From: Thalassotalea sp. G2M2-11
GTDB lineage: Bacteria; Pseudomonadota; Gammaproteobacteria; Enterobacterales; Alteromonadaceae
Direction: 5' to 3'
Assembly: GCF_017168195.1 (NCBI RefSeq)
Contig: NZ_JADNYL010000001.1
Coordinates: 248,001 to 312,000, forward strand
Length of the DNA: 64,000 nt
Part shown: positions 25,947 to 35,955 of the stretch, in pieces
Layout: every line of letters starts with the position of its first letter
How positions within the stretch are numbered: the stretch's first letter is position 1
The notes under the pieces: model-generated
Database searches by the model: none
The model's input: the letters and a program-made list of their open reading frames with translations, nothing else
What the model was told of the DNA's origin: nothing
Position numbers and translations under genes: made by a program

Positions 25947-27291
25947 AGATAGTAACCTTATGCTTACCTGTTTTAGTTAGTGGAATATGATCGACTCTTT
26001 CAATATAGATATTAAGAGAGCCTTTACTGTATTTATTTATTTCATCTCGAATTGATTGTTCATCGATTGTAGAAAACGTTTGGTTACAGACCAGCTTGAC
26101 GGTAATACTTGCTAACTCTTTCTGAATGACTTGAAATCGTTCAATTCCTGAAAATTCTTTAAACATATGGGGAAACAACTCACCAGGAATGGTAGCCCCA
26201 GTCGTTGTTTTAATAATATCTAACTTGCGGCCATCGATGCTACTAATAATAGGTAGAGGGTTACCACAATTACATTTCGCATTCTCGATTGTTGCTTTAT
26301 CACCGTTTACATAGCGAATAAGAGGCATACCGTAATTATAGAGATCGGTAATAACTAGGTCTCCTGATGAGCCAATGAGTGTCTGGCCATGTTCATCAAT
26401 TACTTCAATGACAAGATGATCAACATTCATATGTAATTGTTTTTCTTGCTGGCATTCCGCAGCAATGAGCATGAATTCTCTACAGCCAAACGTATTGTAT
26501 ACGGGAGCTTTGAATGCTTTTTCAATTGTATCACGTTGAAAATCATGTAGTTGTTCTGCACCAGTAAGTATTCGTTTTGGTGAAGTTACTTTGAGGTTAT
26601 TTGCTATGATATAACGTGATAATTCATATAAAGGATTAACATAGGAAACAATGGCATCAGCTTTGTAAAGATTAATATCACGAATATAATTGATCATATT
26701 ATCTTTATTCATAGCAAATGAATTGAGCATTTTTCTGTGATAAAAACCGTGATATAAAGCGTTTTTGAGTGATTTTGCCTGATTAGGGTTGCCTAAGTCT
26801 GCACCCCATAAGTACAGTGTTTTTATACCTAAACCAGCCCCCAACCAACCATAACCTCGCCACATTACAGCTTCTCGCCTAGTATTGCTTTCAATATCTA
26901 ATTCGAATGTAAAAGGCTGCCCTGTTGAGCCACCAGTAGATTTTTTTATATTATTAGGGTGTAAATCACTGACAAATTCACGATAGTGCTCACGTATTAA
27001 TGACTTTGTTACAACAGGGAGTTTTTCAAATTCATTCATTGACTGTATGTCTAAGTAGGAATCGATGCCATGAGTTTTCCAGTATTTAGGATAAAAAAGA
27101 GTATGCTCAAAGGCGTGCTTAATTAATTTTTGTAGCTCTTGCCATTGTTTATCTTTTAACTGTTCTGGACTCCATGATAAATGCTGCTGATATTCATTTA
27201 CATAAGGAATGAGGTTTTTGCCTTTTATTCTGTCATAAATAGGCATAATGACATGCCGAAAAAGAGGGGTATATAAATCCATGTTATCCAC
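25936..27291 (-). CDS. PaaK/CapK-like adenylate-forming enzyme
   Basis: The 451-residue product resembles phenylacetate-CoA ligase and the CapK proteins of capsule loci. The ATP-binding loop is STGGSTGQPF at 118-127. Later come YNTFGCREF, a cysteine pair in NAKCNCGNPLP, and a C-terminal ANL-type domain ending TGKHKVTI. ANL enzymes make an acyl-adenylate and pass the acyl group to CoA or another thiol or amine. In an EPS locus the likely job is to activate an organic acid for transfer onto a sugar. GTG 27291 directly follows the flippase stop and has AAGG five bases upstream; ATG 27282 is a possible alternative. Confidence 0.85.
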   Translation of the reverse strand: MDNMDLYTPLFRHVIMPIYDRIKGKNLIPYVNEYQQHLSWSPEQLKDKQWQELQKLIKHAFEHTLFYPKYWKTHGIDSYLDIQSMNEFEKLPVVTKSLIREHYREFVSDLHPNNIKKSTGGSTGQPFTFELDIESNTRREAVMWRGYGWLGAGLGIKTLYLWGADLGNPNQAKSLKNALYHGFYHRKMLNSFAMNKDNMINYIRDINLYKADAIVSYVNPLYELSRYIIANNLKVTSPKRILTGAEQLHDFQRDTIEKAFKAPVYNTFGCREFMLIAAECQQEKQLHMNVDHLVIEVIDEHGQTLIGSSGDLVITDLYNYGMPLIRYVNGDKATIENAKCNCGNPLPIISSIDGRKLDIIKTTTGATIPGELFPHMFKEFSGIERFQVIQKELASITVKLVCNQTFSTIDEQSIRDEINKYSKGSLNIYIERVDHIPLTKTGKHKVTICEV

Positions 27292-28797
27292 TTATGCCTT
27301 ATTACCAAATGGTAGTTTAGATGTAATTATTGATATCGACTGTTTCTTCAGCGTTTTATTGAGTATGAAAAACCAGTTTGTCACTACAATAAAAGGAAAC
27401 AGCACGATGGTAAATATTATTAACATAAACCAACTTTGTTCAACATATTGTTCTAGTATGGTTTGCCCTAGTATTCCGAATGTATAGGTTAATACCACCG
27501 AAAGTAAAAAGCCTCTAATTACAGGGGTAATATTGAAGTTGTTATAACGTTTAAGTAAGTATAGGTTTAACACTACATCGGTACAGAAAAAGCCAAGAGC
27601 GCTACCTAAAGCAATACCTTGAAGACCAAAGTAGTGAGCTAATATAATTGACGAAGTAATGTTGATGAGTGCACCAGCTAAATTAGTGAGTGTTAAAAAC
27701 TTATGATTAGCTTGTGCTAGTAAAACTGCTTTTGTCGACCAACCTAATGAACGGCACAAGAATGTGAATATGAGAAGGTTCACTAGTAGAATAGAATCGG
27801 TAAAATTATCACCCACCCAAAGCACAATAAACATGCCACAAAAGATAAATAATGACTGATATAAGATACTGTAAACAGTAATATTAATCAGTGATACATT
27901 ATTGTACATCTCTTCCATATCTTCATCGCGGGCAACCATTCGAGTAAATACGGGTTGAAATATTGCCGTGATTGATTTTGCGAACCCTTCTACTAAGGTG
28001 CTTAGCCTGTTAGCAATACTATATATAGGAACTAAAGTTAATTCGAATAATTTTGTGACTAAAATTGGAGCTGATTTTGTATTTAAAGAATTCGCTATTC
28101 CGCTTGCGATTACATGTTTAGAGAAATTAAAAAGTTCTTTAAGCTCACTAAAACAAACAAATGTTCGGCTAAACCTAAGCGGTGGGTACAACTTTTTTAC
28201 AAAGTAAATTTTTAAAATATTACTGAGAAAGTCAGCTAAAAGAGTAGCAGCGACTGCACCAAAAATATGCATTTGGGGTATCAATATAAAGACTAGAACG
28301 GCTTTAATTATAGAGTTAAAGGTGGAAATATTTGCATCAATATCATATCGCAACATACCTGAGAAGAAGCCATGAAAGGCATTCATTAAAAAATCCCAAA
28401 GTACTTTAATCATTAACAAGGTTAGTATGCTTGAAAATGTCGTTGCACTTGTATTGTCTACACCAACAATCATTGGAAACTGGGATAAAGTATATAAACC
28501 AATTGTAGAAATTATTCCGAGAGAGCCAAATAAGACAATACTTGTGGAAAAAATGGTATTGATGTGTGCATTATCTTTTTTTTCTAATGCAATCGTTATT
28601 TGGCGTTGAACGGCAGCAGGAAAGCCCAAATCAATAACATTGAACCAACCTAAAATTGACAGCGTAAGTAACCACAACCCATAGTCATTATTACCGAGGG
28701 TCTTAATGAAAAACGGTGTCAGTAATAAGGAAATACTAACCAAAATGATGTTTTCAATGAGCCTAAAAAAAGAGCTGGCAAATAATTGTTTTTTCAT
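27292..28797 (-). CDS. oligosaccharide flippase (Wzx/PST family)
   Basis: The 501-residue product has about 12-14 hydrophobic helices across its length, with the family-type opening SFFRLIENIILVSISLLLTP and the NDYGLWLLTLSILGWFN segment. Such MOP-superfamily proteins flip lipid-linked oligosaccharides across the inner membrane. The polymerase/ligase gene is next upstream and PaaK-like next downstream, without a gap on the downstream side. It is the only Wzx candidate in the window. Confidence 0.92.
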   Translation of the reverse strand: MKKQLFASSFFRLIENIILVSISLLLTPFFIKTLGNNDYGLWLLTLSILGWFNVIDLGFPAAVQRQITIALEKKDNAHINTIFSTSIVLFGSLGIISTIGLYTLSQFPMIVGVDNTSATTFSSILTLLMIKVLWDFLMNAFHGFFSGMLRYDIDANISTFNSIIKAVLVFILIPQMHIFGAVAATLLADFLSNILKIYFVKKLYPPLRFSRTFVCFSELKELFNFSKHVIASGIANSLNTKSAPILVTKLFELTLVPIYSIANRLSTLVEGFAKSITAIFQPVFTRMVARDEDMEEMYNNVSLINITVYSILYQSLFIFCGMFIVLWVGDNFTDSILLVNLLIFTFLCRSLGWSTKAVLLAQANHKFLTLTNLAGALINITSSIILAHYFGLQGIALGSALGFFCTDVVLNLYLLKRYNNFNITPVIRGFLLSVVLTYTFGILGQTILEQYVEQSWFMLIIFTIVLFPFIVVTNWFFILNKTLKKQSISIITSKLPFGNKA

Positions 28798-28820
28798 TGG
28801 GTACTCTAATTAGTTGCTTA

Positions 28821-30161
28821 CTATAGGCCAATTTTCATTGCTATAAATACAGTAAAAATAATCAACCATGAATATTTTATGCTTTTAAATATCATGGTGG
28901 CGGAAAATAATTCTTTTAATTCGGGCCTAATTTTGATGACTCTTAAATGACTAGCTGTTAACAACCCTAGAAAAATGAAAAGTAATAAGCTATAGCTTCT
29001 ACTGAGGAAAAAGGCTGTTATCATAAAACCCACCATTGAAAAAAACAGGGTTTTGTTTATCAGTAATTCATTCTGATACTGGCGTTTGGTATCACTTGAT
29101 ACAGTTTCTCCGTCGAGGGTTTGATATTTTTTCATTAATAAAAATCCTACAAGCATAGTGACTATTAATACTCCTCCCCAAATTGAGTAGCCAAATATGC
29201 CAAGCTCTGCGGCAATATGAATATATGAATTGTGAGCAACAAGATTATGTTCTTCAATGAAGTTGCCCATACCTATACCAAAAATAGGGTTGTTAAGAAG
29301 CATATGCACTCCAACATACCATGCATCTAGCCGTCCATGTGCAGAGGACTCCGAAGAGGAAACCCCACCAAAAGAGGCAAGCAAGGTAGCGGCTAATGGG
29401 GCAACAATCATTGAAAAGATAATAAGTTTAGTGCCAGCTTTAGTAAAAAGGAAATAAATACCAATAATACCTAAAATACCTAGCAAGGTACCACGGGAAC
29501 CCGTCATATAGACACCGTAAAACAGAGCTGAAATTACTCCTAACATTATGATCTTTTTGAAAAAATTACCCCTATGTAGAAAGTAAATAGCGAAAGGGAA
29601 ATTCATAACCAAAAACATGCCAAGATCATTTGGATCGCTAAAAAAACCAAAATAAGTAATTCTAATTTCTTGACGAGCAATACTACCAACACTTCGGCTA
29701 CTTCCTATCCCTGTGCCATACTCACCGTTATAAGTAGAGAACTGTAAATGTCCGTTATAGACCATGAATAAGGCGGCCAGTAGACTAATGTACATAATTA
29801 TATGCTGTCGCTGTATGCTGGTGATGCAGTTACTAAAGAGAAAGAATGGAATGATTGCACTGATAATTAGAATGTTTGCCTGATTGATACCTCCACTTAG
29901 CCACCCATTGAACAAACCAGACATGATTACAAAGGGGACTAATATAAATAACATAAAATGTTGCGGTATTAGTCGGATCGGTCGCAATGAAAGAATTGTT
30001 AATAGGATAGTTATTAAGGTTAAGACTTTGATTATAATTAAATTTGCTGTCTCAAAAGAAAACTCGTGTGGCCTTACCAATACAAAAAATGTATAAAGCA
30101 TAAGAAAGAAAAAAGCGACAGGTGCATTTTTTTCTTTTTGTATGGGTAACCGTCTTGCCAT
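28821..30161 (-). CDS. O-antigen polymerase/ligase family protein, exosortase-associated
   Basis: The 446-residue product has 11-12 predicted membrane helices and the Wzy_C-type features TGSRGTLLGILGI and AHNSYIHIAAELGIFGY with a periplasmic His. The opening LVRPHEFSFE resembles the exosortase A-associated ligase family (TIGR03097-like). Depending on subfamily it polymerises repeat units or attaches glycan to an acceptor. As the only Wzy candidate in the locus it is probably the polymerase. It lies 23 bases before the flippase in the same operon. Confidence 0.88.
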   Translation of the reverse strand: MARRLPIQKEKNAPVAFFFLMLYTFFVLVRPHEFSFETANLIIIKVLTLITILLTILSLRPIRLIPQHFMLFILVPFVIMSGLFNGWLSGGINQANILIISAIIPFFLFSNCITSIQRQHIIMYISLLAALFMVYNGHLQFSTYNGEYGTGIGSSRSVGSIARQEIRITYFGFFSDPNDLGMFLVMNFPFAIYFLHRGNFFKKIIMLGVISALFYGVYMTGSRGTLLGILGIIGIYFLFTKAGTKLIIFSMIVAPLAATLLASFGGVSSSESSAHGRLDAWYVGVHMLLNNPIFGIGMGNFIEEHNLVAHNSYIHIAAELGIFGYSIWGGVLIVTMLVGFLLMKKYQTLDGETVSSDTKRQYQNELLINKTLFFSMVGFMITAFFLSRSYSLLLFIFLGLLTASHLRVIKIRPELKELFSATMIFKSIKYSWLIIFTVFIAMKIGL

Positions 30162-30203
30162 TGAAAATATTCCCTTATTGTTATCTCGCCGCGGAATTAT
30201 AAG

Positions 30204-31244
30204 CTAGATAGAAATTATCTTCCGCAAAACTTTTAATATTAAGTGTTTTATTGGTTTAAATTGGTGATGAACATCATAAAGTGGACGCTTAAAAGGTTTA
30301 AATTTATTTTTATAAGTATTACTTATCGGGCCCATCATTAGGTCATAAAAAAGCTTATTGTTATTTTCTATCGACCAAACGTGTAGCGCGAACCCCGGTG
30401 ATAACTTATCGTATGAAGACTCATTCCAACCTGACTGATAAAAATAAAGTGTATTTTTGTCCACAAGATAATAATTCACAGCGATAATGACTTCATTTAC
30501 CAGTAAGGCACTGATACGGATATTGTTTTTATCTTCGATAAAATAATGATGAAACTGATGGAAATCTTGATGAAAAAATGCGCCGTGCAAGTGTTTTTTT
30601 TGCCATCGTGCTTGGTGATATTTACTCATTTGATGCCAATAAATAGGGTAATCCTGTGGTTCAATCCAAACGAATTTACTGTTTAATTTCGCTAATTGAT
30701 TTTTACAGCGGGCGTACCGATTTCGATTGTTTTTACTGAGTAAACTTTTATCCCATTGTTGATTATTTATTGTATATTGATACCCAGATAGTTTGTGTTC
30801 TACTTTTAGAAATTCGAGTATGTTGGCGTTTGGTTTGACCGCTCGGATATGAATGCTATCAAATTTACGTTGGCAATATGATTTGAGAAAATACGGATAA
30901 ACTACTTCTTTCTCTTTTGGTTCTATTAAAATATCCGGATATTCGGTTGCGACTTCTGACTGGTCAGGCTCTCCTTGACCTAGTAAAAAGAGCTTTTTTT
31001 CTGTTAATCCACTACTGATAAATTGATAATACAAAGGGAATAGTGCAATCAACTTCTTATTGCGGAAAATAGCCAAACAATTGAGGTGCCAGTCCATTTG
31101 CCAAAAAGTGTCATACCATGTAGTTATCCACTTAGGAGAAGTGAATATACAGCCGTCATTCACACGGTGATTCAAGTCTACCCATTGTGGCTCAAGCGCC
31201 ATTAACTGCTTTATATTTTCAATTTTTTTACAAATAATTGTCAT
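30204..31244 (-). CDS. GNAT-like acyltransferase (CelD/BioF2-type)
   Basis: The 346-residue product matches the CelD-like acetyltransferase fold common in EPS loci. An N-terminal FTSPKWITTWYDTFW leads into a domain with NRKCNQ-like basic residues (SKNNRNRYARCKNQL), and a C-terminal GNAT half follows (DKNTLYFYQSGWNESSYDKL...GFALH). It probably transfers an acyl or aminoacyl group onto a sugar amine. It is the first gene of the ten-gene minus-strand operon, with its promoter presumably in the 122-base divergent region shared with the glycosyltransferase at 31367. No strong ribosome site is seen. Confidence 0.78.
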   Translation of the reverse strand: MTIICKKIENIKQLMALEPQWVDLNHRVNDGCIFTSPKWITTWYDTFWQMDWHLNCLAIFRNKKLIALFPLYYQFISSGLTEKKLFLLGQGEPDQSEVATEYPDILIEPKEKEVVYPYFLKSYCQRKFDSIHIRAVKPNANILEFLKVEHKLSGYQYTINNQQWDKSLLSKNNRNRYARCKNQLAKLNSKFVWIEPQDYPIYWHQMSKYHQARWQKKHLHGAFFHQDFHQFHHYFIEDKNNIRISALLVNEVIIAVNYYLVDKNTLYFYQSGWNESSYDKLSPGFALHVWSIENNNKLFYDLMMGPISNTYKNKFKPFKRPLYDVHHQFKPIKHLILKVLRKIISI

Positions 31245-31356
31245 TTAGTATCTAATATTAGCCGCAATAAAGTATATTGTTTTCTTTGCCTTAGACTTCG
31301 ATAGTACTGGAAGTCCCATCTATGTTACCGCATAATTGTTAAAAATTTAGAAACTA

Positions 31357-31376
31357 ATGATTAACAATGATTAACA
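31357..31376 (+). repeat. tandem 10-base repeat duplicating a start codon
   Basis: ATGATTAACA occurs twice in a row (31357-31366, 31367-31376). The first ATG opens a five-codon frame that stops at 31372-31374, overlapping the second ATG, which starts the glycosyltransferase. Confidence 0.85.
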
Positions 31377-32443
31377 ATAATAATGTATCAAAAGTTTTGC
31401 ATGTAGTCTCCAGTTTAGAAGTTGGAGGGGCAGAGCGTTTTGTCATTGATTTGTGTCAGGTGCAACGTGAAAAAGGGGAAAAAGTTGCGATATTGACATT
31501 CGGTAGCCAACAGGATCCTCTTGTATCTGAGTGCAAAAAAAATGATATAGAAGTGTTTTTTGTCTCTGGTAGTCGAACGAAAAAGTGGCAAATGGCTCTA
31601 AAGGTAATCAATAAATTTACTATTATTCATTTTCATTCTCCCTATCCGTTGAAATTTTTACTGCCTTGTTTGCCTATCTACTTTTTTAAAAAAGTTATAT
31701 ACACACGTCATGGAGCAGATCCTTTGTCGGGATTTATGTGGGGGATCGTGCATAAAATTGCTAATTATTTTGTTGATCACGTTACTTTTGTTTCTCAAGA
31801 AGGTGCTGATGTCTTTGAAAATTCGCATGGATGGCTGCGAAAAACTAAACATGTGATAGATAATGGTGTTAATTTTTCGAAAATAACCATTCATAGAGAG
31901 ACATCTGATTGCCTACGCTTGGGATCCGTGGGCCGGATGGTTCCACTTAAAAATCAGATCAGTTTATTAAAAGCTGTTAGTTACCTGCCGAGCGAATATA
32001 AAAAAAAGGTGTTAATACATTTTTATGGTGACGGGCCTTGTTTAGCTGAACTTCAACAATTTGTAGATGAGAATGATTTATCTGAGCAAGTTGTTTTTCA
32101 TGGCATGGTAAGTGATAGAAGTACTATCTATAACAGTTTTGACGTGTTAGTTGTTACTTCTGAGACTGAAGGTTTGTCTCTTGCTATTATTGAAGCTATG
32201 GCTTATTCGTGTGCAATTATTGCGACCCATGTGGGAGGGAATCCTAAATTAGTTAGCCATCAAAAAAATGGCTATTTATTTGAATATGATGATGATAAAG
32301 CATTATCAGGTTACATTAAAACCTTACAAAATAATGTTGCATTAAATGAACAGTTTGCTCAAGAGAGTCGAGAAAAAGTTGCACAACAGTTTTCACTTGA
32401 CGAGTGTGCAAAAAAATACCAACAACTGTATTTAACTTCATAG
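31367..32443 (+). CDS. glycosyltransferase family 4 (GT-B)
   Basis: The 358-residue product begins with VLHVVSSLEVGGAERFVIDL, the typical acceptor-side opening of GT4 enzymes, and has in the donor half LGSVGRMVPLKNQISLL and the signature TSETEGLSLAIIEAMAY. It should add a sugar to the EPS repeat. It is first of a three-gene plus-strand group. Its start sits in a tandem repeat that provides a second, out-of-frame ATG ten bases earlier; no good Shine-Dalgarno sequence is visible. Confidence 0.9.
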   Translation: MINNNNVSKVLHVVSSLEVGGAERFVIDLCQVQREKGEKVAILTFGSQQDPLVSECKKNDIEVFFVSGSRTKKWQMALKVINKFTIIHFHSPYPLKFLLPCLPIYFFKKVIYTRHGADPLSGFMWGIVHKIANYFVDHVTFVSQEGADVFENSHGWLRKTKHVIDNGVNFSKITIHRETSDCLRLGSVGRMVPLKNQISLLKAVSYLPSEYKKKVLIHFYGDGPCLAELQQFVDENDLSEQVVFHGMVSDRSTIYNSFDVLVVTSETEGLSLAIIEAMAYSCAIIATHVGGNPKLVSHQKNGYLFEYDDDKALSGYIKTLQNNVALNEQFAQESREKVAQQFSLDECAKKYQQLYLTS

Positions 32444-32451
32444 TCATTATT

Positions 32452-33957
32452 ATGCTTATTTTTCGTGTTTTTTTTCTGTTTCTCTTATGTCTCACTTCAG
32501 TTAAGTTATTTGCGTTTTCACAACAAAAAATTTCATTAGAAGTGGGAGGGAAAGGTTCATACTTAACTATTCCAGTTCCTCATCATCTTATACCTGTCGC
32601 AAGCGACATTAAGGTTTTCAATAAGGGGCTTTTAGTTAAAGCTGATGTTAGTTATGGTTTAATCTGGCCTAAATTGGCAGGAGAGCTCGATTATGTCCGC
32701 TTAATTAATATCGTTATTCAAAACGATATTCGTTTATCTTCAATAACATTAGTATGGCAAAATAGTCACAAAAAACTGCTTAAAACCTCAAAGCGTTTGA
32801 TGATGAATAGTGAATTTGTTTATCCTGATTCGCAGTGGTTGAGGAAAAGTTTGCTTTTAACGGAGAGGGATAGCGTTGATGAACAGTGGTATCGAGACGT
32901 TCAAAAGTTAAGAGCGGAATATATAATCGATGAAAAAGCATTAGCAAAGAATAAATATCCCCGCTTTGAAGCTAGCCAATGGTTGTATGACCGTCCTCAG
33001 GCTCTTTATCAGTTGTTCATTGCTACTGGAGAGGATAAGTGGAAGCGTTCCGCAGATCGTTTTGTTGCATTTTATATTAGTCAGGTTGATAGTGACGGTT
33101 ATTTTAAATTGTCGAAACCTAATGATATTAAGTACTTAATGGGTAGATCGATAGTTTATCAGTATCTTTTGAATCAAAGAGAATCATCTATTGAGGTGAT
33201 TGAGCGACTATATCAGGCATCTCTCTCTTGGTCTGCCCAATATAATAGTAACTTTTGGACCGAGCGTCATCATGCTGCGGCATTAAATGTTGCTATTAGT
33301 TATTGGGAGTTAACTAATGATACTAGCGCTTATATAAGAGTTAACAATCTTATTAATAATCTTTGGGAAATGACGTTTTTGCCAGAAAATAATTGGCCTA
33401 AAGAAGGGTGTCCACAGCATAGTTTTCGGGCTCATGAAGGATGGGGGGATGATTCGCCAGCATGTTCACCCTGGATGATGGCGTTAGTTGCAGATCAGTT
33501 ATGGCGATATTATTGGTTGACATCGAGCCCTAAAGCCGCTCGTCTATTAATTGCATTTTCACACTTTGTTGCCGACAAAGGTGTCTATGTTGCCTCAAAA
33601 GGAAAAATCAAAGGGCAAATCATTCCTAAGTATTTGGTATCTCTTCAAAACGCTGAACAAGAGGAGCTTGATCCTTTTTCAGATAGGCAGCATACCTGTG
33701 ATGTGGCTGCTATGGTAGGCAAAGGTGTTTATATACAGACCAAGCTTGGAAGTTCAAGCAACCCTCAGGCAAAGAAAGTTTTTCAGCAGTTGGCCGAACG
33801 GTGTAAAAAGCAGCACTTAGCAGTTTTAGATAAATATAAGTATGTTAAATTAACACACTTGGTCAGTAAGCCCCCAAGAAAGTTTGCTTGGCTATATTCA
33901 AGTACGGATGACTTGCCATGGTTACTTTCAATATTCAAAGAAACCAATAAGAATTAA
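32452..33957 (+). CDS. secreted protein of unknown function, possibly an alpha/alpha-barrel glycan-active enzyme
   Basis: The 501-residue product starts at ATG 32452 with a signal peptide (LIFRVFFLFLLCLTSVKLFAFS); the longer frame from 32404 would overlap the previous gene and bury the signal. I do not recognise the family. Residues ~180-400 are helix-rich and carry aromatic/acidic clusters (ASQWLYDRPQALYQLF, FWTERHHAAALNVA, AHEGWGDDSPACSPWMM) like those lining the active groove of (alpha/alpha)6-barrel lyases and hydrolases. In this context a periplasmic enzyme that trims EPS is a fair guess and no more. It lies nine bases after the glycosyltransferase and ten before the acyltransferase. Confidence 0.6.
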   Translation: MLIFRVFFLFLLCLTSVKLFAFSQQKISLEVGGKGSYLTIPVPHHLIPVASDIKVFNKGLLVKADVSYGLIWPKLAGELDYVRLINIVIQNDIRLSSITLVWQNSHKKLLKTSKRLMMNSEFVYPDSQWLRKSLLLTERDSVDEQWYRDVQKLRAEYIIDEKALAKNKYPRFEASQWLYDRPQALYQLFIATGEDKWKRSADRFVAFYISQVDSDGYFKLSKPNDIKYLMGRSIVYQYLLNQRESSIEVIERLYQASLSWSAQYNSNFWTERHHAAALNVAISYWELTNDTSAYIRVNNLINNLWEMTFLPENNWPKEGCPQHSFRAHEGWGDDSPACSPWMMALVADQLWRYYWLTSSPKAARLLIAFSHFVADKGVYVASKGKIKGQIIPKYLVSLQNAEQEELDPFSDRQHTCDVAAMVGKGVYIQTKLGSSSNPQAKKVFQQLAERCKKQHLAVLDKYKYVKLTHLVSKPPRKFAWLYSSTDDLPWLLSIFKETNKN

Positions 33958-33967
33958 GGGAAGTATT

Positions 33968-35911
33968 GTGAATTACCGTAGTGATATTGATGGCTTAAGA
34001 ACGATAGCCGTGTTTCTTGTGATCTTGAATCATGCTGGGTTTTCTTTATTTTCTGGTGGGTATGTTGGAGTTGATGTTTTCTTTGTTATTTCTGGCTTTT
34101 TAATTACTTCAATTATTTACCCTAAAATAGTAGAGAAAAACTTTAGTATAGGTTGGTTTTTATCTCGCCGAATCAAGCGGTTAATGCCAGTATTGTTCTT
34201 TATTATTTTTATCATAGCTATTGTATTCTCATTAATCATGCTCCCTCAAGATTTGGTTAAATTTTATCAAAGTATTATTTGGGTTATTTTATATGCTGGG
34301 AACTTCTTTATGTGGATTCATCATGGAGGATACTTTGATGGTAACTCGCAAGAAGCCCCTTTATTACATACATGGTCGCTTGCTGTAGAAGAGCAGTATT
34401 ACTTTGTGTGGCCTATTATGCTTATTATTGCAGTCAGACTATTTGGCGTTAAAGTTACAGCTTGGTTATCTATTTTCTTGTTTGTTGCTATGACAGTGTT
34501 CTCGCAATGGGGGACAGAAGTAACTATTGGTGCTGCATATTATTTATTACCCACTCGTTTCTTTGAATTGCTTCTTGGTTCTTGCGTGGCAATTTTTTGG
34601 CATAAGCGCCCAAAGTTAAATGAAGTTAGCCATCATTTTATTTCACTTTTGGGACTAGCACTTATTATTGTAAGTGCTGTTGCTTTAAGCGAGCACTCTC
34701 CATTTCCAGGGTATAATGCGTTGTACCCTACGGTAGGTACCGCTTTACTTATTTATAGTCAATATGGTGTGGTAAACCGTTTTCTTAGAACTAAGGCAAT
34801 GGTTTACAGCGGTAATATTTCCTATTCTTTATATTTATGGCATTGGCCAATTTTTACTTTACTCAGGTATTTATCGATTGAACTATCGCTGTTAATTCAA
34901 ATATTAGCGATTGTGCTGACTTATGTGCTATCTGTTCTTTCGTACCATTATATTGAGCAACCATGTAGAAAGAGTCGTATCAATTCGTTTTCTCCTATTG
35001 CAATAAAGTTTTATGTGGTACCAACAGTATTGATTGTATCAATAGCTCTTTTTGGTATTTATCAAAAGGGATATGAAAGCCGGTTTGATGGACAAACGCT
35101 CAAAATGGAACAGGCACTCAATACGCATTCAAGTGACTCTAGAAAAGTATGTCATTCAGCATTTCGAGATTATAATAGAAAGCCTAGCGAAGATTGTATT
35201 ATAGGGGAGCGTCAAGCGAATTCTAAAGGGGTTTTGATAATAGGAGACTCCCATGCTAATCATTTAGTACCGTTTATTAGTGAGCTATTAAGTACAGCTT
35301 CTGCTTGGGGACAAGATTACACCTTAGACCGTTGTCTTCCTATCGTTGGTTTGAACTGGGGGGGGAACCTTTATAAGGCTGAACGCTGTCGAGCTCGAAA
35401 TGAGATGATACTAAGGCATATACGTGAAAATGCTTTCTCATATGTTGTTTTGGCCGCGTCATGGCCAGATGAAACTACAAGAAGGATGTTTGATGATAAT
35501 AAACAGCTGACATCTGAGCACGAGAAAATAGCCGTATTTCAGAATAAGCTGCAAAAAACTGTTGAAGAAATAATAAATTCGGGCGCTGTACCTGTTTTAT
35601 TTGAAGATACGCCTACCCTTGAAGGTAAAAGCCCTAAGTGCCCTATAAAGCAAAAGATTTATAATGAATCTCTTAACTGTGACATTAATCTTAAAACGAA
35701 TGAGTTTATCTCAAAGGCATTTAGAATTGTAAAGTCTATATATCCTGAAACAATTATTATTAGGCCGAGTGAACTGTATTGTAAGGAAGGAAGTTGTTCT
35801 ATGAGTTTGAATAACATTCCTCTCTATCGAGATGATGACCATCTAAATGTGGTAGGGGCAAAAGAATTAGCTAAGCAATATCTTAACCACCATTCTAATT
35901 TTATTCGTTAA
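33968..35911 (+). CDS. acyltransferase family 3 protein with C-terminal SGNH domain (OafA-like)
   Basis: The 647-residue product begins YRSDIDGLRTIAVFLVILNH with the catalytic-type His of acyltransferase-3 proteins, and has about ten membrane helices to residue ~370. A periplasmic SGNH domain follows, with GDSH (block I) and the C-terminal DDDHLN (catalytic Asp-x-x-His). OafA-like proteins of this two-part type O-acetylate surface polysaccharides. GTG 33968 is chosen over the upstream frame start at 33884 because it has AAGGGAAG before it and starts the domain. Last gene of the plus-strand group; it converges on the GT2 gene with 44 bases between, in which I saw no hairpin terminator. Confidence 0.92.
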   Translation: MNYRSDIDGLRTIAVFLVILNHAGFSLFSGGYVGVDVFFVISGFLITSIIYPKIVEKNFSIGWFLSRRIKRLMPVLFFIIFIIAIVFSLIMLPQDLVKFYQSIIWVILYAGNFFMWIHHGGYFDGNSQEAPLLHTWSLAVEEQYYFVWPIMLIIAVRLFGVKVTAWLSIFLFVAMTVFSQWGTEVTIGAAYYLLPTRFFELLLGSCVAIFWHKRPKLNEVSHHFISLLGLALIIVSAVALSEHSPFPGYNALYPTVGTALLIYSQYGVVNRFLRTKAMVYSGNISYSLYLWHWPIFTLLRYLSIELSLLIQILAIVLTYVLSVLSYHYIEQPCRKSRINSFSPIAIKFYVVPTVLIVSIALFGIYQKGYESRFDGQTLKMEQALNTHSSDSRKVCHSAFRDYNRKPSEDCIIGERQANSKGVLIIGDSHANHLVPFISELLSTASAWGQDYTLDRCLPIVGLNWGGNLYKAERCRARNEMILRHIRENAFSYVVLAASWPDETTRRMFDDNKQLTSEHEKIAVFQNKLQKTVEEIINSGAVPVLFEDTPTLEGKSPKCPIKQKIYNESLNCDINLKTNEFISKAFRIVKSIYPETIIIRPSELYCKEGSCSMSLNNIPLYRDDDHLNVVGAKELAKQYLNHHSNFIR

Positions 35912-35955
35912 TGAGGAAATTGCTTAAAGTTTGTGTTCAACTCTTATTGCTGTGT

